Of a stretch of DNA of 28,062 bases, positions 7,003 to 14,012 are shown piece after piece; position 1 is the first letter of the stretch, and every line of letters starts with the position of its first letter. A program made the translations under genes and the position numbers. The notes under the pieces were generated by a model. The model was not told the origin of the DNA and did not search any database. It worked only from the letters and a program-made list of their open reading frames with translations. The DNA comes from a virus: positions 1 to 28,062 of IMG/VR virus record IMGVR_UViG_3300042306_000024, one strand, 5' to 3'.

Positions 7003-7983
7003 TTAGAAGTCACGAAGTACATATATAACTCCTGGTGCGCCAGCGCCACCAGTGCTAGCGTTTTTACCAGCGCCACCGCCACCAGAGCCATAGCCACTTG
7101 CAGCCCCACCATTAGCATTATTCGAAGCACCATTACCACCAGTTCCTATACCACCAGCAATACCATTTCCAGCACCTCGGCTATATCCATCTCCTGGACC
7201 ACCACTAGCAGTTGTACCGCTTTTTACGGATTGAGCAATAGAAGTACTTCTTCCGCTTATAGGGTTACCAGCCGAATATATGCTATAACCATCAACTGGG
7301 AAACCGCCAGGCGTTCCACCTTGACCAGTATAACCTTGGTTAGAGCCTACGTAATAACCACCCCCACCGCCATTTGCAATAACGTTTGAAAATGTAGTTG
7401 TACCACCGCCATTACCACCACCAGTTCCACCACCGCCATCACGAGCCGTTCCGCCATTACCACCAGTTCCTATTGTATAAGAGGTAGCACTGTTAGTTCT
7501 TATTAACATAGCAGCAACACCACCACTAGCGCCTCCACCACCGCCAACTTCACCAGAGGTTGTACCTGACATACCACCAGCACCACCGCCAACAGAAACT
7601 ACATAAAGGAATCCCGTAGTATTATATGTACCAGATGTTGTAAGGGTATCTAATGTTCCACTTAATGTAGTCCCAGATAAAGAGTCTGCTGTTTTTGTAA
7701 TTGTAACTACAATATTTGTACCAGTATTAGTTTCTATATATACTGTACTTATAGCACTTGCTATATTTACAGCAACCGTTCCACTAGTTGTTGTAACTCT
7801 AGTTGTTGCATTAGAAGAAATAAGGTCAACTTTTACTTCAGATGAAGTTGGATTGGTCGTAATTGTATAAATACCAGGAGTTAATGTAGTTGCACATTTG
7901 TATGTAGTTCCTGCTAGTGGAACAGAAAATGCTACGGCAGCAGAACCACCTGTAGATGGTAAAGGAAATATTGAAATTGCCAT
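7003..7983 (-). CDS. larger glycine-rich tail adhesin-like protein
   Basis: This 326-aa protein has an N-terminal beta domain at about 1-105 with alternating Thr/Val strands (GIYTITTNPTSSEVKVDLI, TVYIETNTGTNIVVTITK). It then switches to the poly-glycine adhesin type: FLYVVSVGGGAGGMSG, SYTIGTGGNGGT, and Gly/Asn/Ser runs to GGAGAPGVIYVLRDF. The order of hydrophobic strand, Gly-rich body and final hydrophobic strand is the same as in the 267-aa protein at 4743-5546, so the two are probably paralogues for receptor contact. Its start overlaps the stop of the 100-aa gene (TAATG). Glycine codons are mostly GGT/GGC/GGA, so the plus strand shows long CCA/CCG repeats and false Pro-rich frames. Confidence 0.75.
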   Translation of the reverse strand: MAISIFPLPSTGGSAAVAFSVPLAGTTYKCATTLTPGIYTITTNPTSSEVKVDLISSNATTRVTTTSGTVAVNIASAISTVYIETNTGTNIVVTITKTADSLSGTTLSGTLDTLTTSGTYNTTGFLYVVSVGGGAGGMSGTTSGEVGGGGGASGGVAAMLIRTNSATSYTIGTGGNGGTARDGGGGTGGGNGGGTTTFSNVIANGGGGGYYVGSNQGYTGQGGTPGGFPVDGYSIYSAGNPISGRSTSIAQSVKSGTTASGGPGDGYSRGAGNGIAGGIGTGGNGASNNANGGAASGYGSGGGGAGKNASTGGAGAPGVIYVLRDF

Positions 7984-8285
7984 TACGCTATCTCCACTCC
8001 GCTAATGTGAAAAGTTACTGTTGTTGCTGATGCTAAGCCTTCAATTAAGTCCGTAGCCACAAGAACTTGTTTAAGGTCAAAGGATGCTGTTGAGTTTGCA
8101 GCAATTGCAGCGTCATTAAATATTTGAACTCCATCTAAAGACAGGTCAAAGGTTGCTGCAGCGGCAGCAGTATTAGCCACCAAGATATTGGTAACTATAG
8201 TTGTAGTTGCCGAAGGGGTTGTATAGAGAGTAGCACTAGATGTGGATGCGGACCCACGAAATAGTACCTTAGAAGTTGTAGCCAT
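7983..8285 (-). CDS. small beta-sandwich-like virion protein (100 aa)
   Basis: The 100-aa sequence is almost all beta strands: KVLFRGSASTSSATLYTTPS, TTTIVTNILVANTAAAAATF, DLSLDGVQIFNDAAIAANST, FDLKQVLVATDLIEGLAS and VTFHISGVEIA. Small proteins with this L-Y-T-x-P-x-x-x-T-x-I-V, then I-x-V-A-N-x-x pattern are frequent beside tail-fibre genes and probably form a jelly-roll-like decoration or fibre-tip domain. It has no cysteine and no signal peptide. It overlaps the following adhesin gene by one base, so the two products may be made in similar amounts. Exact role unknown. Confidence 0.68.
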   Translation of the reverse strand: MATTSKVLFRGSASTSSATLYTTPSATTTIVTNILVANTAAAAATFDLSLDGVQIFNDAAIAANSTASFDLKQVLVATDLIEGLASATTVTFHISGVEIA

Positions 8286-8300
8286 TAGTTACTACCTTTC

Positions 8301-10397
8301 TTAGTATGCACCCATTATGTTCATAATGGTGTTGTCGTTCTCGGTTGTTACTGTTGCGTATGCTGATAAATCTACCTGTGACCATTCAAGACCAGTAGCG
8401 GTAGATGAATTAGCCTTTAAGAAATATCCATTAGTTCCTAGTGTTAGTTTGCCAGGTGTATCAGCAGCAGTTGCTACTAGGATATCTCCCTTAGCATCAA
8501 AGAGTGTCTTATCAATAGCAGTTGCTAAATCAAAGGCTGTAAAGGTAATAATTTCTAGGATGTCTCCAGCGGTAAGGGCTGCAAGAGATGTAATACTTGT
8601 GCCGTCAGATGCTGTGTAATCAGATGTACGAGCAAGAAGAACACCATTAAGATAAACTTGTTCTTTTCCTGGAAGGTAAGAAAGCGTTACACCATTATCA
8701 TCTACGCCAGACTCTGATGTTTCTCCACCTGCTGCTGTAAAGCGATAGCGGAAGATTGCTGCAGTAGAGGAAATAGAACCCCAAGCAGAACCTGTCCAAG
8801 CAAACATAGTATTAGATACTGAGTTCCAATACAGAGCACCAGTTACCAATGCGTTGCCATCATTATCTACAGATGGGGCAGTTGACTTAGGTCCTAAATA
8901 TCTATCATCAAAAGAGTCGTATGAAGCAGCAGCAGCGGTTGCAGAGGCTGCAGCAGCAGTAGCAGAGCCAGCAACTGTATCTACGTACTGCTTAGTAGCA
9001 GCACCTAGGTTAACTGATGGGTCTGCACTAAGTACCAATGCACCTGTCATAGTAGAACCAGCCTTGAGCACCATAGCGTCAAAGACTGTACCACCTGCAG
9101 AAATTGCTGTTGCAATTTCACCAAGAGTATCAAGTGTTCCTGGGGCTGAGTTAACTAAATTTGCAACTGCTGTATCTACATAAGCCTTAGTTGAAGCATC
9201 GGTGTTTTGTGTAGGTGTAGCAAGGTTAGTAATCTTTTGGCTATTAGCAGATACTGAACCCGTAGGTGCAGCCATCTGGTCTAAGCGAGATGTTCTTACC
9301 TGTGTATCAAAGTCTGAGACTGTGGCTGCTAATTGAGTGCCAGTATGGTTAGCACGAGCATATGGGTCAGTAACCATCTTGGCTGCAGTAATAGTTCCAT
9401 TGGCAATATCTGTTGCTACAATAGTTCCATCTACTAAGTCAGCAGATGTAATAGTTCCACCAAGACTTAACTTGCTATAAGCAATACCAGCAGATGCGTT
9501 AATATCAGCATTGACGATTGTGCCATCTAAGATTTTAGCAGAAGTAACTGCTCCGTCTGCTAGGTCACCAGCAACGATAGTTGCATCTAGAATCTTAGCG
9601 GATGTAATAGCGCCATCAGCAATATCACCAGCGACAATAGTACCATCAGCAATCTTGGCTGAGGTGATTGCTCCATCAGCAATATCTCCTGCAACAATTG
9701 TTCCATCTGCTATCTTTGCGCTAGTAATTGCGGAATCTGCAATCTTGGTAGTTGTTACTGCATTAGATACAATCTTTGCTTCTGTGATAGATAGGTCATC
9801 AATTTTGGCTGTGCCTACGGCACCAGTTGCAATCTTTCCACTAGTAATAGCAGAGTCTGCAATATCTCCAGTTGCAATACCAAGGTCAGCAATCTTTGCA
9901 GATGTGATAGCACTATCAGCAATCTTTGCTGTGGTTACATTTAAGTCTGTGATTTTTGCGGTGGTTACAGAGTTTGCTTGAAGCATCGCTGTAGTAATCA
10001 TATTTGTATCTGTTGTCTCAAGGACATTAGCAATAGTTAAACCATGTGCTGTTGTGGTATTTTCAATATGTTCATTGGCTTCACGGAAGTCACGACCAAT
10101 GCCCATATGACGTACCTTGGCACCTGCTGAGTGAGCAATAGCCTGAGATGAATCAATACCACGAACAATTGTTAAAGTATTGCTAGCAGCAGCACTAGGG
10201 TAGACAACCTCTACAATTTCTTCAAGAGCCGTATCTGGATCGATAACAACTGTAAATGTCTGAGTGCCTGTAGGGGCAATAGAGGACATTAAGTTAGACG
10301 CAGAGTTGACTACCATTGTAGTAGCAGATGTGCTACCAGCCAATGATGATGTAAGTGTAGTCTCCTGCGAGATGGATGAGTACAGGCGAGTTGTCAT
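8301..10397 (-). CDS. tail fibre protein with decapeptide-repeat shaft
   Basis: This 698-aa protein has several parts. Residues 14-97 form an N-terminal beta domain, also recognisable in the upstream adaptor protein, ending RGIDSSQAIAHSAGAKVRH, and probably attach the fibre to the particle. A short helix follows (REANEHIENTTTAHGL). Residues 141-300 are sixteen uninterrupted ten-residue repeats; looser ones continue to about 345. Next come fibre collars TQNTDASTKAYVD and LGAATKQYVD, typical of trimeric phage fibres, and an Ala-rich helix. Near the end are QVYLNGVLLARTSDYTASDG and FDAKGDILVATAADTPGKL, both frequent in tail fibres. It starts right after the stop of the adaptor gene. It is the best candidate for the main host-range fibre. 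Confidence 0.85.
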   Translation of the reverse strand: MTTRLYSSISQETTLTSSLAGSTSATTMVVNSASNLMSSIAPTGTQTFTVVIDPDTALEEIVEVVYPSAAASNTLTIVRGIDSSQAIAHSAGAKVRHMGIGRDFREANEHIENTTTAHGLTIANVLETTDTNMITTAMLQANSVTTAKITDLNVTTAKIADSAITSAKIADLGIATGDIADSAITSGKIATGAVGTAKIDDLSITEAKIVSNAVTTTKIADSAITSAKIADGTIVAGDIADGAITSAKIADGTIVAGDIADGAITSAKILDATIVAGDLADGAVTSAKILDGTIVNADINASAGIAYSKLSLGGTITSADLVDGTIVATDIANGTITAAKMVTDPYARANHTGTQLAATVSDFDTQVRTSRLDQMAAPTGSVSANSQKITNLATPTQNTDASTKAYVDTAVANLVNSAPGTLDTLGEIATAISAGGTVFDAMVLKAGSTMTGALVLSADPSVNLGAATKQYVDTVAGSATAAAASATAAAASYDSFDDRYLGPKSTAPSVDNDGNALVTGALYWNSVSNTMFAWTGSAWGSISSTAAIFRYRFTAAGGETSESGVDDNGVTLSYLPGKEQVYLNGVLLARTSDYTASDGTSITSLAALTAGDILEIITFTAFDLATAIDKTLFDAKGDILVATAADTPGKLTLGTNGYFLKANSSTATGLEWSQVDLSAYATVTTENDNTIMNIMGAY
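9498..9977 (-). repeat. sixteen in-register 30-bp (ten-residue) repeats in the tail-fibre gene
   Basis: Residues 141-300 of the 698-aa fibre divide exactly into sixteen decamers with no insertion or deletion. The consensus is D-G/S-A/T-I-T/V-S/A-A/G-K/D-I-A, for example DSAITSAKIA, DGTIVAGDIA and DGAITSAKIA. In the centre the pair DGTIVAGDIA/DGAITSAKIA occurs twice in succession with identical protein sequence, though the DNA copies differ at wobble positions. Such periodicity points to a regular beta shaft and to growth by unequal recombination. Confidence 0.9.
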
Positions 10398-11297
10398 TTA
10401 GTACCTCGTATAGTGGATTTTGGATGGATAGACATCACGGAGTTTTTCAGATTCCTCTGTTAGTCTTTGGGTAAATAGAGCAAGCAAGAAACGAGCAGTA
10501 GATGCACCAGAACCATATTGGATCTTAGTGTCTGTATTATCTGCCTCAGCAGATGTATATGTAAGTCTACCTGGATCAATGAAGGATGCTAAGCGGTAAG
10601 CAGCACCGTACATGATTACATCCTTACAGGATGAAGGTAGTCCAGTTACTGTTTCAAAAACATCACTAGATGATGACAGTGTAGAAGGCTTCTTTAAATA
10701 GTAAACTTGTACAGTTCTTCCTGGGCTTATTCTGTCATATACAGAGACGCTGTTTCTAGTAGTAAAACTAGTAGCATTAGCCAATGGATCGTGGCGCCAA
10801 GATTTAACTGGAAGCCATTCATTAGATGGACCAACTACACTCCATGAGACATAGAGCACAGTTTGTACATCTGCAGGAATTTCGTAGGTAGTCTTAGTTG
10901 CTTGTAAAGTAAATGTGTGTGTTCCTACAGCAAATAGTTTAGGAAATACTGCATCAATTGTATTATTGATAGTTTTCTTTACCACAGTTTTAGGAAAAGA
11001 TGGTGCAACTGTAACCTTCGTATTGGCAGTATGGCTAGTAGCAACCGTACCATTGTAGCCACGACCATACGGGGGAACAACCGCAGTATTAGAAATACGG
11101 TCATATGAATCGATCCAAATTAGTTCATCGTCAATCTCAACGAGACCCTTGCCAATATTGCTAACACTTGCGAGGTTAAGTGTTGTGCTAGATGAGGTAA
11201 TGTTACCAGTTAAATGTGTAGTTCTATCTTGACGAAGTGTATAACCTGATAGGTTAAGCAGCACATCGTCTACAAGATTGGCATAGGTCGTTGTCAT
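10398..11297 (-). CDS. head-tail adaptor/connector candidate with fibre-like insertion domain
   Basis: This is a 299-aa protein. The helical N-terminus (TTTYANLVDDVLLNLSGY) and C-terminus (STARFLLALFTQRLTEESEK, ending PSKIHYTRY) resemble head-tail adaptors that sit under the portal. The C-terminal run of helices, SCKDVIMYGAAYRLASFID and then R-L-x-x-E-S-E-K-L, is the strongest cue. Between them lies a beta domain at about residues 24-95 (SSTTLNLASVSNIGKGLVEI, ELIWIDSY, YGRGYNGTVATSHTANTKVT) that looks related to the N-terminal domain of the next gene's fibre, and a second beta region at about 115-200. Position after the capsid genes and before the fibre agrees with a connector. It joins its neighbours by TAATG upstream and a direct TAA-ATG downstream. 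Confidence 0.62.
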   Translation of the reverse strand: MTTTYANLVDDVLLNLSGYTLRQDRTTHLTGNITSSSTTLNLASVSNIGKGLVEIDDELIWIDSYDRISNTAVVPPYGRGYNGTVATSHTANTKVTVAPSFPKTVVKKTINNTIDAVFPKLFAVGTHTFTLQATKTTYEIPADVQTVLYVSWSVVGPSNEWLPVKSWRHDPLANATSFTTRNSVSVYDRISPGRTVQVYYLKKPSTLSSSSDVFETVTGLPSSCKDVIMYGAAYRLASFIDPGRLTYTSAEADNTDTKIQYGSGASTARFLLALFTQRLTEESEKLRDVYPSKIHYTRY

Positions 11298-11569
11298 TAA
11301 GAGGATATCCTTCTAAGGGCTTCAGGTGCTTCTAAGTCACTTGTTGTACCAAGTAAGTTACAAATACCATTGAGGTCTAAAAATGTTGTTGGGTCTGTTT
11401 TGCCAGCCTTACGATTGAGAGCACCCTGTAAACTTTCACCAGTTGTGCCTGCCCATACGTTGGCTGCTTCTTGATCGCCCTTATAGGCTAAGATGGCAGG
11501 GTAAGTGCCACCATTAGCAAGACGATTTAATTCAGCACTAAATGTAGAACCGAGAGTTCCGACGGCCAT
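11297..11569 (-). CDS. conserved small virion-module protein, unknown function
   Basis: The 90-aa sequence includes TFSAELNRLANGGTYPAI, GESLQGALNRKAGKT and DLNGICNLLGTTSDLEAPEA, ending in LRRISS. The LNRxAG... and N-G-I-C-N-x-L-x-G-T-T patterns are of a kind I associate with small phage head-tail proteins lacking a known role. It is mostly helical and without membrane segments, and has a single cysteine. It lies between the basic repeat protein and the adaptor, and its stop shares a base with the adaptor ATG (TAATG). A head-completion or adaptor accessory role is inferred only from position. Confidence 0.65.
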   Translation of the reverse strand: MAVGTLGSTFSAELNRLANGGTYPAILAYKGDQEAANVWAGTTGESLQGALNRKAGKTDPTTFLDLNGICNLLGTTSDLEAPEALRRISS

Positions 11570-11578
11570 TTGAGTTCC

Positions 11579-12025
11579 TTACTTACCACGTGAACGTAGT
11601 GCTGGGAGAAGTCCTTTTTTATTAAAAGTATCACGGAATTTTTTAGCCTCAGGAGAAGTTAACGCAGGCCAAATACCAGCAGTTTTCCAAGATGTATCTT
11701 TCTTTGGAGCCTTTGTATTAGCACGTTCAGTAGCACGAGGACTAGACTTAGCAAGTTTATCTACACGTTCTGTGGCACGAGGGCTAGATTTAGTAATTCT
11801 ATCTACACGCTCTGTAGCACGAGGACTAGCCATAGTAGGCATTGTTACACCATTAGGCTTAAATGCTTTTCCTTGGTTATTACGGCTTGCATAGTTAGTA
11901 CGTGACTTAGTTGCTTTCGCTAACTTTGTTAACTTAGCAGTTGTTGCTCTTAGATCGCTTTGAGCAATTGCAAGATTAACTCTTTGAATTGCTAGATCTA
12001 CTTCACTGTTGTCATAGATTGACAT
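11579..12025 (-). CDS. basic protein with three 14-residue SPRATERV repeats
   Basis: This 148-aa, strongly basic protein has three regions. Residues 1-40 are helical with alternating Lys (VNLAIAQSDLRATTAKLTKL), perhaps a coiled coil. Residues 67-108 hold three 14-residue repeats beginning SPRATER. Residues 109-148 are again basic (SWKTAGIWPALTSPEAKKF, FNKKGLLPALRSRGK). I do not recognise a family. The Ser-Pro-Arg start and high Arg/Lys content recall disordered DNA-binding tails, but the Glu in each unit is atypical. It sits in a run of small basic proteins between the capsid and adaptor genes, so an internal-head or DNA-contact role is possible; this is inference. Confidence 0.7.
   Translation of the reverse strand: MSIYDNSEVDLAIQRVNLAIAQSDLRATTAKLTKLAKATKSRTNYASRNNQGKAFKPNGVTMPTMASPRATERVDRITKSSPRATERVDKLAKSSPRATERANTKAPKKDTSWKTAGIWPALTSPEAKKFRDTFNKKGLLPALRSRGK
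11702..11827 (-). repeat. three 42-bp in-frame repeats (SPRATERV units)
   Basis: Three consecutive 42-bp units encode SPRATERVDRITKS, SPRATERVDKLAKS and SPRATERANTKAPK. The first eight codons of each unit are nearly identical in DNA; the last six diverge most in the third unit. The arrangement is a small tandem duplication that kept the reading frame. Confidence 0.88.
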
Positions 12026-12037
12026 TATGTTTCCTCG

Positions 12038-12199
12038 CTATTTCTTGGTTGATTTTCTGGCTACTGCAGCGTTATCTACTAGATTTGGGTAAGGCCTACC
12101 TGCTGCCTTTGCCCTTGCTTTAGCGGCACTCTTTTGACTTGATGTTAACTTCTTAGAAGTTTTCTTAGGGTTCTTCTTATCCCAAAATTGTTTTTTCAT
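12038..12199 (-). CDS. 53-aa Lys/Arg-rich protein
   Basis: This short gene begins MKKQFWDKKNPKKTSKKL and ends RKSTKK before TAG. It has 14 Lys and 3 Arg against 2 Asp. The ATG overlaps the TGA of the upstream basic gene (ATGA), so it is probably translated by reinitiation. It fills the space between its neighbours with only 12 bases left before the next start. There is an aromatic cluster near the N-terminus (QFWDKKNP) and an Ala/Lys helix in the middle (SAAKARAKAAGRP). Function unknown; nucleic-acid or capsid-interior binding is a reasonable guess from charge. Coding status is supported by overlap, fit and similar style to adjacent mini-proteins. Confidence 0.72.
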   Translation of the reverse strand: MKKQFWDKKNPKKTSKKLTSSQKSAAKARAKAAGRPYPNLVDNAAVARKSTKK

Positions 12200-12471
12200 C
12201 CGCAGTTACAGTCCCATGCTCGAAGTGATTTATTGATTCTAGAGTTAGGATCTCTAGCAGTCTTAGCAGAAGTAAGTTTAGACTTCATTCCGCACATACG
12301 GCTACAGAAAGACTTACGTCTTGCAGCAGACTTAGGTGACTTCTTAGCCTCAGCCTTTTTTACAGGTGGCTTAAGATTCATACCTGCCGCTTTTGCAGAG
12401 GCTCTTCCCTTGGCGTTTAATCCGCCTTTAGGATTCTTGCCCTCTTTGCGAGTCCACGCTGGTGTCGCCAT
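12196..12471 (-). CDS. basic small phage protein with conserved WTRKEGKNP and RRKSFCxRM motifs
   Basis: I place the start at the ATG of MATPAWTRKEGKNPKGGLNA (91 aa) because GGAGGAAAG lies just upstream; a longer frame back to 12513 would bury that site. The protein has an N-terminal WTRKEGKNPKGGLNAKGRAS block, a Lys/Ala linker, then a block running RRKSFCSRMCGMKSKL, TARDPNSRINKSLRAWDCNC. Both blocks recur in small proteins of many environmental phages (I believe the DUF6321-type family). Four cysteines (C-x3-C and C-x-C) could bind a metal. The gene's first 44 bp overlap the 3' end of the glycosyltransferase gene, and its TGA overlaps the next ATG. Role unknown; the charge suggests nucleic-acid contact. 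Confidence 0.78.
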   Translation of the reverse strand: MATPAWTRKEGKNPKGGLNAKGRASAKAAGMNLKPPVKKAEAKKSPKSAARRKSFCSRMCGMKSKLTSAKTARDPNSRINKSLRAWDCNCG

Positions 12472-13156
12472 TTTTCTTTCCTCCAAATATTGCATTGTAG
12501 TAGTGAACATCAAATGAGAATCTCTTCATGTGTGGAGCCAAGGCTCCTGTATGACACCATAATGGAATCTTTACTTGATGACATATAGCAAAGAAGTAGA
12601 TATCTTCTCCTACGAAACTATCAGCCTTGCCCTGTTCGGCAAATAAGCGAATATCTCCCTTATCATCTCTAATCTTCTTGACTACGCTTCTGTGCATCAA
12701 GAGGAGTCCCATACCTGCTGCATCAACCTGGATTAGTTGATCTACTGGCATAGGGTGGATTCTCTTAGAGAATACTCTGCCACCTTCATCAGCAAACTTG
12801 AAGATAGTAGGCATTGGAATCATTAGAGGTTCCTCAGGATTATCTGAAGTAAAATAAACTCCAGTAATCATAGGCTTTGAGTACTTGTCTTTAACATTCC
12901 AAAGTTTCATAAATATCTCTGGATTGATTACTACATCTGAGTCTACCCATAGTAGCCACTCTGATTTATTAGAATCATACCAATGGTTGATTAACCGATC
13001 ACGCTGTCTAGCGATCTGATTACCACCACTACGGATAGTTGACTCAAACTTAATACCTGATTGAAGTAACACATCGGTTACCCCAAGCATAAACATGCCG
13101 TCTACGTTGCCGTTATCACACCATGCTAGCGATACTGTTTCTTGCTTTTGTCTCAT
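12428..13156 (-). CDS. GT-A-fold glycosyltransferase-like protein in the virion module
   Basis: This 242-aa protein resembles family-2-like GT-A glycosyltransferases. Visible are an N-terminal nucleotide-binding strand region, a positively charged helix (GGNQIARQRDRLINHW), the metal-binding DxD in EWLLWVDSDVVINPEIF (Asp72/Asp74), MITGVYF, an acceptor-loop region (QVDAAGMGLLLMHRSVV), GEDIYFFAI at about 183-191 (candidate base or second metal site), and a C-terminal His (HTGALAPHMKRF). No membrane segment or signal peptide is present. It lies among head-completion genes with a GGGG ribosome site. It could glycosylate a virion protein, or a host surface component or DNA base after infection. The donor and acceptor cannot be read from sequence. 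Confidence 0.8.
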   Translation of the reverse strand: MRQKQETVSLAWCDNGNVDGMFMLGVTDVLLQSGIKFESTIRSGGNQIARQRDRLINHWYDSNKSEWLLWVDSDVVINPEIFMKLWNVKDKYSKPMITGVYFTSDNPEEPLMIPMPTIFKFADEGGRVFSKRIHPMPVDQLIQVDAAGMGLLLMHRSVVKKIRDDKGDIRLFAEQGKADSFVGEDIYFFAICHQVKIPLWCHTGALAPHMKRFSFDVHYYNAIFGGKKNGDTSVDSQRGQES

Positions 13157-13181
13157 AAACTATTCCCCTGTCTTTGTGGAA

Positions 13182-13595
13182 TTACCTAGTTACTTTTTTC
13201 TTAGGCGTTTTGTTTATATACTTACCGCCTACAATTTGGTCAGATCGTGTACCCTTTTTGCCAGTAATAGACTTAACTGCCTCTTTAACTTGGCGACGAG
13301 TATTCCAGTCAGCACGAGTATCATTGTCTACAATCTTCTGTAGGTACTCTGATCCAGGTTTGCCACCTTGGTTTCTGTCAATTGAAGCAACCAAGCCAGT
13401 ACCAACAGCCGTAGGAATATCACGAAATTCTCTAGCAACTAGGCCAATACGTCCAGCAACAGATGATAGAAAGTTTTTATTTTGACGAGATTTGTCATCT
13501 CCAGATGAGCGAAAACTTGAAGCCATATTCTTGCTTACGGCTGGCACTGGTTTAACTTTTGGCAAATTTTTCATTTTTTCATTCTTTTTGTCCAT
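13182..13595 (-). CDS. basic protein of the head-completion cluster, unknown function
   Basis: This 137-aa protein is highly charged. It has a Lys-rich N-terminus (MDKKNEKMKNLPKVKPV), a Ser/Arg segment (SSFRSSGDDKSRQNK), a central part with some hydrophobic residues (GRIGLVAREFRDIPTAVGTG), a helical stretch (RADWNTRRQVKEAVKSITG) and a Lys/Arg tail (NKTPKKKVTR). I do not recognise a family. It begins two bases after the stop of the 42-aa Lys-rich gene and ends 25 bases before the glycosyltransferase ATG. Charge and position suggest contact with DNA or with the acidic inner capsid surface; no motif proves it. Confidence 0.65.
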   Translation of the reverse strand: MDKKNEKMKNLPKVKPVPAVSKNMASSFRSSGDDKSRQNKNFLSSVAGRIGLVAREFRDIPTAVGTGLVASIDRNQGGKPGSEYLQKIVDNDTRADWNTRRQVKEAVKSITGKKGTRSDQIVGGKYINKTPKKKVTR

Positions 13596-13596
13596 A

Positions 13597-13725
13597 TTAC
13601 TTCTTCTTTCCCATTTTCTTCATTTTCTTCATAACCATTTTCTTGCCTGTTTTCTTTGCTTCTTTTTTGGCCATAGCCATTCCTTTTGCTGAGTAAGCAA
13701 ATTCTTTTCCGTTTACTTTTGGCAT
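13597..13725 (-). CDS. 42-aa poly-lysine mini-protein
   Basis: This 42-aa protein runs MPKVNGKEFAYSAKGMAMAK and then Lys/Met-rich to MGKKK before TAA. It has 16 Lys and 2 Glu, and no cysteine. Its ATG shares a base with the stop of the upstream gene (TAATG), and its stop is one base short of the next gene, so it fits exactly. Short peptides starting MPKV-x-G/K-x-x-F-x-Y-(S/T)-A-K-G followed by a Lys-rich tail occur in many aquatic phage head modules, in my recollection. A polyamine-like internal peptide that helps compact DNA is a plausible guess; it is not shown. Confidence 0.75.
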   Translation of the reverse strand: MPKVNGKEFAYSAKGMAMAKKEAKKTGKKMVMKKMKKMGKKK

Positions 13726-14000
13726 TATATTATTCCTCTTCCTGGTTCGTCGGCTTTAAACGCTTTGCCGAAGTGGTTTGATGCAGCAACTGCTGCGTTT
13801 ATATCTTTCATCTGTGTAGAGGCAGGTTGTATACCTTGAGCACGTGCATTACGGTAGGCCTGTAACTCCCCATCCCACTTCTTAGTTGACATGCTAGTAC
13901 GAGTAGATGCCTCGCCTGGATTCAACTGTAAAGCGGAAATCTTGCAACCAAAACATCCATCAACTTCTACTGGATGTGTTCTCTCCCTGTGTAAAGACAT
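13725..14000 (-). CDS. small conserved protein with CxxC (GCFGCK) motif
   Basis: This 91-aa protein carries HPVEVDGCFGCKISALQLNP near the N-terminus, in which Cys-x-x-Cys could bind zinc or be redox-active, then a Trp/Lys region (STKKWDGELQAYRNARAQGI) and a C-terminus with HFGKAFKADEPGRG. Proteins of this pattern are common in actinobacteriophage and environmental phage head modules, generally uncharacterised. The only second metal-ligand candidates are His residues near the ends, so a full zinc ribbon is not evident. The start ATG lies very close to a GGGA; a slightly later start is possible. Its stop is coupled to the next ATG (TAATG). Confidence 0.7.
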   Translation of the reverse strand: MSLHRERTHPVEVDGCFGCKISALQLNPGEASTRTSMSTKKWDGELQAYRNARAQGIQPASTQMKDINAAVAASNHFGKAFKADEPGRGII

Positions 14001-14012
14001 TCCCTGTTATCC

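Noticed and set aside
9511-9981. 156-aa repetitive open frame on the plus strand
   Set aside because: It mirrors the decapeptide repeats of the tail fibre; its periodicity comes entirely from the minus-strand gene.
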